From NCBI GenBank assembly GCA_001598975.1, contig BBXU01001829.1, positions 1 to 24,325 of the forward strand: 24,325 nt of DNA, read 5' to 3'. Shown here piece by piece: positions 19,945-24,325 of this stretch (positions are counted from its first letter, which is position 1; every line of letters starts with the position of its first letter). This stretch comes from Parachlorella kessleri (Eukaryota > Chlorophyta > Trebouxiophyceae > Chlorellales > Chlorellaceae). The translations under genes were made by a program, and so were the position numbers. The notes beneath the pieces were generated by a model that saw nothing but the letters and a program-made list of their open reading frames with translations, searched no databases and was not told the DNA's origin.

Positions 19945-22900
19945 ATGCCCACCGATGCCCCCAAGGTGGTGGTTGTGGGCGCCGGCTTTGCGGGCCTTGC
20001 CGCAGCACGAGCCCTGCAGGCCTCCAACAGAGTCCAAGTGGTTGTACTGGAGGCCAGCGACCGGGCTGGGGGCCGGGCATGGACCCTGCCGGTGGCCCTG
20101 CCGCAAGGCAACGGCAGGCTGGAGGTGGAGCTGGGTGCCACGTGGCTGCATGGGCTCCACTACGGTACACCCCAGACGCCCAACCCCATCTACGCGGAAG
20201 CGCTGGCCCATGGGGTCATGCAGGGGATGCCCAAGAGTGAGAGTGCGTGTTGGTGGGACTGCACGGAGGAAGTGGGAATACCTGTCCCACTTGGCCTGCC
20301 GCTCGATCCGATTGCACAGCCTGGCGACCACTATGATCCTCTCTATGCAGCAGAACTGCACTGACTGCCGGCAGCCTCTGCCCCGGAGCTTGCAGCCTGG
20401 CGTCAAACATTTGTTGGGAATGGAACCTCCATACAACATCCCACGTGGAAGTCACTCACCCGCGCAGGCGCGGAGTGGTGGGATTCGCTGTGGCTGCAGC
20501 AGGGCGCTGCCGAGCCGCTGGGCCCCGAAGACGTGCTGGTGGCTCACAAAGTGACCAAGGCGTATGCCGAGGCGGTGGAGGCGCTGGAGCCCAGCATGCA
20601 GGGCACCGTGGCGGACCACCTCCAGGGGGCAAGGCACCAGGTGGGCACATGGTTTCTCTTCTATGGTATCTCTTGTCAAAGCCTGGTTCCAGGTTATGCA
20701 GAGGCATGGGTGGCCTTCCCATCACTGGGTGGGGCACCCCAGAACTCATTACATGAGACCATGGTGGCATGCAACGACTCCTGTGCCTTGCGGTGCCCTG
20801 CTGCTGCCTACGACCTCACGAGTTCGCTGACAGGATGGCATGCTGCAACTGTCCCGCATGGTCGTCTGTGTCATTGGCTACTTTGTGACAGCCAGGAGGC
20901 AAGGTATGGGTGCATGCCTCCTGCCCCGGTAACCCACAATCTCTCTGCCACTTCCTGTACTTGGTGCTGCAGGTCTTCTCTGAGGTGGGGCCGCAGCATG
21001 CTCAGCTGGCACAGCAGGCGTGGCGGTGGCGGGAACTGCTGGAACGAGCCATCAATGGCAGCCATAGCTCTGACCATATCAGTGCGTCAGGGCTGGCGTT
21101 GTATGATGACTTGGAGGGTCCCTTTGCTGCCATCCCTGCTGGCTACCAGGTGGGGACGGGGAGAAAGGACGTCACTTGCTTCAGTGGCAGCCAGTCAGTT
21201 CCCAGTCAGTCTTTCACAGACCTGGCTGTTGTAGCTGCCATGGTGGCACATATATGCCCCAGACACAGGCTTTAACAACAATTTATGCAGTTCTGCCAGC
21301 CAAGCTTGCGCCCCTTTCGGGGGCTTGCTTTGAGCCGCCTGCCTTGCCATTGGCAAGTGAACCACCCGCCTTGCCATTATCAGGCCTGTCAGCTTGGTGT
21401 TGTTCCGGACATCGCCCGGCGTATTGTTGTGCATGCAGAGAGTTGCGGAGGCCATGGCAGCGGGGCTGGATGTGAGATACCACCAGGAGGTTTTGCAGCT
21501 GGAGTATGGGCCGGCGGGAGTGCGGGTGGTGTGCAGCGGCGGCGAAGCATACACGGCCGCTGCCGCTGTGGTCACCGTGTCTCTGGGTGTTCTCAAGGTG
21601 CGGGATCTGGGAATCTTGTGTAGGCTGGCCCTGCTAAGGGTGATGAGGGTTTCGCCAAATGCATAGGTACCCTTGAATGAGACTGCGAGAAGGGATGTCG
21701 GCATTGTTGTATGGGGAAGGGCAGGGAGGCCCCACACGCTTCAGGATGTGGACTGGATCACAGGAATCGATAGCAGTTCTGTGCCCAGTGGAGGTTTGCG
21801 TGATGTACTGTTGTGCAGGCAAAGCATGAAGCCCTTTTCTCGCCACCGCTTCCCACGCGGATGGTCCAAGCTATCGAGCGGCTTCAGGTGATGGTAGTCC
21901 CCATGCATTGCATACTAGTTAAGTTCCAGCGCTCACTTGCACTCAAAGCTGCACCCAGAGGTCTTATCTTGGATAAGGCTGGCTGCCTGCCATCTGCTGC
22001 CCCCACCTACTATCAGCAGCAGCCAGTCGAAGAGGGGGCAGCTACGATCTGCTTTTGATGGCTGCAGATTGGGGTTGTGGACAAAGTCTTTGTGAGCCTC
22101 TCTAATGAAGCCACCTCTGCTTCCGAGGCAAGTGGCATTGGTGCAGCACCAGCAGGGGTCAGGGGAGCAACACAAGCTGCTGGGCAGCATGAGGCAAGCC
22201 TAGAGCAAGTGGCCACGGAGGAAGGAGTGATATCGTACTCACTTCTATGGGACGGCAGTGAGAGCAATGAGGCCGCGATTGCCAGTGCAGCAGCTTTGAA
22301 TGGTTATGACAGCACAGCCAAGGGTGCTCTCAGTGCCGTGGGACAAGACGGTGGTGTGAGCAGCGCCGCCAGCCTGCCGAGCTGGGTGAAGGGTGTCTTC
22401 TCGGTGCGCATGGGCGGGCCAGAGTTCAAGCTGTGGCGCCAGCCACAGCAGGCACAGCAGCAGGAGCAGCAGCAGCAGGTCCCCTTCATGGTGTTCTGGG
22501 TCACCGGGGAGGAGGCGCTTGCCATGGAGAGAGCCTCTGATGCGGACGTCCTGGGCGCCATGCGCGGCATCATACACGCCTTCCCCCCGCTGCGGGACGA
22601 GCTGCCGCCTGGCTGGGACATTGGCACTGGAGCGGCGGGTGGGGCGGTTGTGAGGTCCCGCTGGGGGCTGGACCCCCACTTTGCTGGCAGCTACTCCTAC
22701 CTGGGGGTAGGGGCAACCCCAGAGGATGTGGAGGCCCTTTTGCAGCCAGTCTATGCCGGCTGTGACGGGGGCCGTGGGGGGCAGGGGGGGCTGTTAGACC
22801 CGGGGCAGCACGCGCAGCAGCCGGGGCCAGCTGGCGGGGTGGTGCTGCTGTGCGGCGAGGCGTGCCATGCCAAGTACATAGGGTGTGCTCACGCAGCGCA

Positions 22901-22958
22901 CATGACGGGGCAGGAGCAGGCGGAGTGGCTGCTTAGGTATCTCTTCCAAGGCCAGTGA
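19945..22958 (+). CDS. Flavin amine oxidase of the polyamine/spermine oxidase type
   Basis: Exons 19945-20236, 20468-20640, 20973-21149, 21439-21597, 21819-21887 and 22068-22958 (TGA), about 586 residues from the ATG at 19945. All joins agree in phase. Landmarks: FAD-binding VVVVGAGFAGLAAARAL (residues 8-24), ribose-binding Glu36 in LEASDRAGGRAW, ELGATWLHG (62-70) with NPIY as in spermine oxidases, AAAVVTVSLGVLK, GVVDKVFVSL (the conserved Lys near the flavin), VFWVTGEEALAMER, WGLDPHFAGSYSYLGVG, and a C-terminal flavin motif LLCGEACHAKYIGCAHAAHM. No SWIRM domain is seen, so it is not an LSD1-type enzyme. It should oxidise polyamines with H2O2 release. The exact substrate is unknown. Oddities are Ala/Ser-rich inserts between LSNEA and WVKGVF, a Gln-rich run, and a Cys in place of the usual Thr of GEAT. 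An optional 17-codon exon (20834-20884) is phase-compatible. The acceptor before the ATG suggests that upstream exon(s) exist. Confidence 0.85.
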
Positions 22959-24069
22959 GTGTAGTGTTGGAGAAGGGGTCGGTCGGGCAACACACCCGCT
23001 TCGTTCTTTCCTTGCTTCTTGGGGACCTGAGTATAATTCAGCAAAATTTTGCACGCAGCCTAGGCCCCGCCATGCGGCTGCCTATACCCTTTTGGTATGC
23101 ACATTCTACCCTTTCGTTTTTCCAGGCCCTGAGACTTGACCCCGCCCCTGCCGACTTAACCTTTTGGAGTTTGACTGTGGTTTACAATGTGACTTTCGAT
23201 GACCTTGCTTGTGTACCCCCAGTAAAAAGGGAAGCCTTTGCCTAGGTTGCTGGCAAGAAAAGCCGAGGAGGGGGTCACATAGGAGTCAGCTCATAACACT
23301 TGGGTAAGGGACGCAGTTAAGGTTAGTTAAGCAAGTCGGACAAGTTACAAAACAGTTGAATGGAGTTATCACCAAGCACATTGTTGCGCAGTGCATTGCA
23401 ATGTTTTTTAAGTCACCTACCTACGATGCCTGAGCACACTGACAACCGCAGTCACAATTTCGAGCGCATTTCCAGTCACTGCCCTTTGAGGCCAGGGAGA
23501 CTGCTGACAGGAGAAAGGGCTCTGCACAGCCTCCCTTGCTCCACCTGCTCACAGCTCTGTTCTCCGCTGTTCAGACTCTTTTACAGCCTTGGCTGGCTTG
23601 CCTCCAGCCCCTGGATGGCAAATGCCGCGCATAGAGCTGTGCAAGGGCCCTGCCCCCACACAGTCGAGTACCTGCACACATGGCCAGCATGTATGGTGGT
23701 AGTCTTGGTGCTGCTGTGCCTCTCACGAAAGTAACCAGTAGGGAGCATACCGTGGGCGAGTAGCAAAGCAGCGCAGAAGCATCCTGAAGATCATGCAGTG
23801 TGTGGAGGAAAATGGAACCACACAACACACCAGCATCTCGACAGTCTCGCTGTTTCTGGTCAAGGCACCGACTGAATTCAGCTGCGTGGCCCTGCTGCGC
23901 ATCCCCAGGTGAGGTAAAGAAAGGTGAAACCGGATCAAACGAAACCAGCCCGGTGTCTTGCCTTACAATACCACAGTGTAACCAACAACAATAGATTGCA
24001 AACATGCCTACCTCCTCGCCCCCACCCAGCCCAACCCAGCACCGGGGAAGGATGCCAAGCACGCCTCAC
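22959..24069. other. Convergent 3' region, no resolved exon
   Basis: About 1.1 kb after the amine oxidase stop and before the glycosyltransferase exon. It should hold the 3' UTRs of both converging genes and possibly the last exon of the minus-strand gene. Open frames here (for example minus 24062-23571) have no family signature. Minus-strand TGTAA candidates (plus TTACA) occur at 23345-23349 and 23963-23967. Confidence 0.4.
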
Positions 24070-24303
24070 CTCTAGAAGCGCAAGGCGTGTCGCCTCGACC
24101 CCAAACTGCTGCCTGGCGCTGCGCAGACCCCCATCCGCTAGCCGCCTCCAGAAGCGGCAGTCTGTGTATGCATCCACCACTCTGGCGGCAAAGGTGGAGG
24201 CGTCGGTGGCTAGCAAGGCATCCTCTGTGTCGCGGACCCTGAGCCCACGGACTGCCAGGGGTGTGGCAACGATGGGGACCCCAAAATGCATGGCCTGTCT
24301 GAC
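24070..24303 (-). CDS. Glycosyltransferase (GT-B, group 1/GT4-like), C-terminal exon, partial at right edge
   Basis: One 78-codon exon, phase 0 on both sides, between acceptor TTTGCAG and donor GTGAGG. The peptide reads VRQAMHFGVPIVATPLAVRG, then a region with DALLATDASTFAARVVDAY, then W-RRLADGGLRSARQQFG. This is the C-terminal nucleotide-sugar-binding half of GT4-type transferases (family pattern: A-x-GxPVVAT-x2-A-x2-G ... L-x-D ... F-x4 ... W-x2-L-x3-G-x4-F). Sugar and acceptor cannot be told. Earlier exons lie beyond the right edge. The 3' end is unresolved: reading through the donor gives a stop at 23935, while splicing would lead to an exon below 23930. Confidence 0.68.
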
Positions 24304-24325
24304 CTGCAAAGGGGGTCCGGGGGGG

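Noticed and set aside
20834..20884. Extra 17-codon exon in the amine oxidase
   Set aside because: Phase-compatible (DGMLQLSRMVVCVIGYF), but it needs an 88-bp intron with a mediocre donor. The direct join of 20640 to 20973 is simpler. Left as optional in the gene entry.
23571..24062. 163-residue minus frame as last exon of the glycosyltransferase
   Set aside because: It could join in phase through an acceptor near 23903, but the peptide is Cys-rich with no GT4 C-terminal features. Kept as unresolved and not called.

Overview
The window looks like nuclear DNA of a green alga (Chlorophyta). The genes are GC-rich and broken into many short exons with clean GT...AG borders. Intron phases join without conflict. 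Secreted proteins carry Ser-Pro-rich linkers of the kind found in green-algal wall and matrix glycoproteins. No bacterial operon, RNA gene, transposon or CRISPR array is visible. I cannot name the species.

Layout from left to right: (1) the last exon of an unknown plus-strand gene (336-494); (2) a complete plus-strand gene of seven exons (1258-3625) for a secreted, chlorophyllase-like alpha/beta-hydrolase-fold protein whose nucleophile Ser and catalytic His positions appear to be substituted; (3) a two-exon minus-strand gene (5368-4497) for an Arg-rich protein of unknown function with an N-terminal membrane anchor; (4) two tandem minus-strand paralogs (8591-6342 and 12354-9788), each with seven exons, encoding secreted proteins built as signal peptide, an RRLLQ segment, a small 'GQRRW' domain, a Ser-Pro-rich linker and a CAP/SCP (PR-1-like) domain; (5) a 15-exon minus-strand gene (19209-12916) for VAC14, the HEAT-repeat scaffold of the PI(3,5)P2 kinase complex; (6) a divergent plus-strand flavin amine oxidase of the polyamine/spermine oxidase type (from about 19945, possibly with unresolved 5' exons, to 22958); (7) one exon of a minus-strand glycosyltransferase that runs off the right edge.

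I built the exon models by hand from splice sites, reading-frame continuity and family similarity. In VAC14 and the CAP pair every junction agrees in phase, so those models are strong. The chlorophyllase-like gene has one uncertain junction (exon 3/4). The amine oxidase has an uncertain 5' end and one optional exon. The genes do not form an obvious pathway. The CAP pair is the only clear local gene family, and it probably acts in the extracellular matrix or wall, as may the hydrolase-like protein. VAC14 and the amine oxidase share a short divergent promoter region.

The most unusual items are the apparent chlorophyllase-fold pseudoenzyme, the CAP architecture with a whole domain carried on a symmetric phase 1-1 exon, and an R-x-LLQ motif just after the signal region in three separate secreted proteins.
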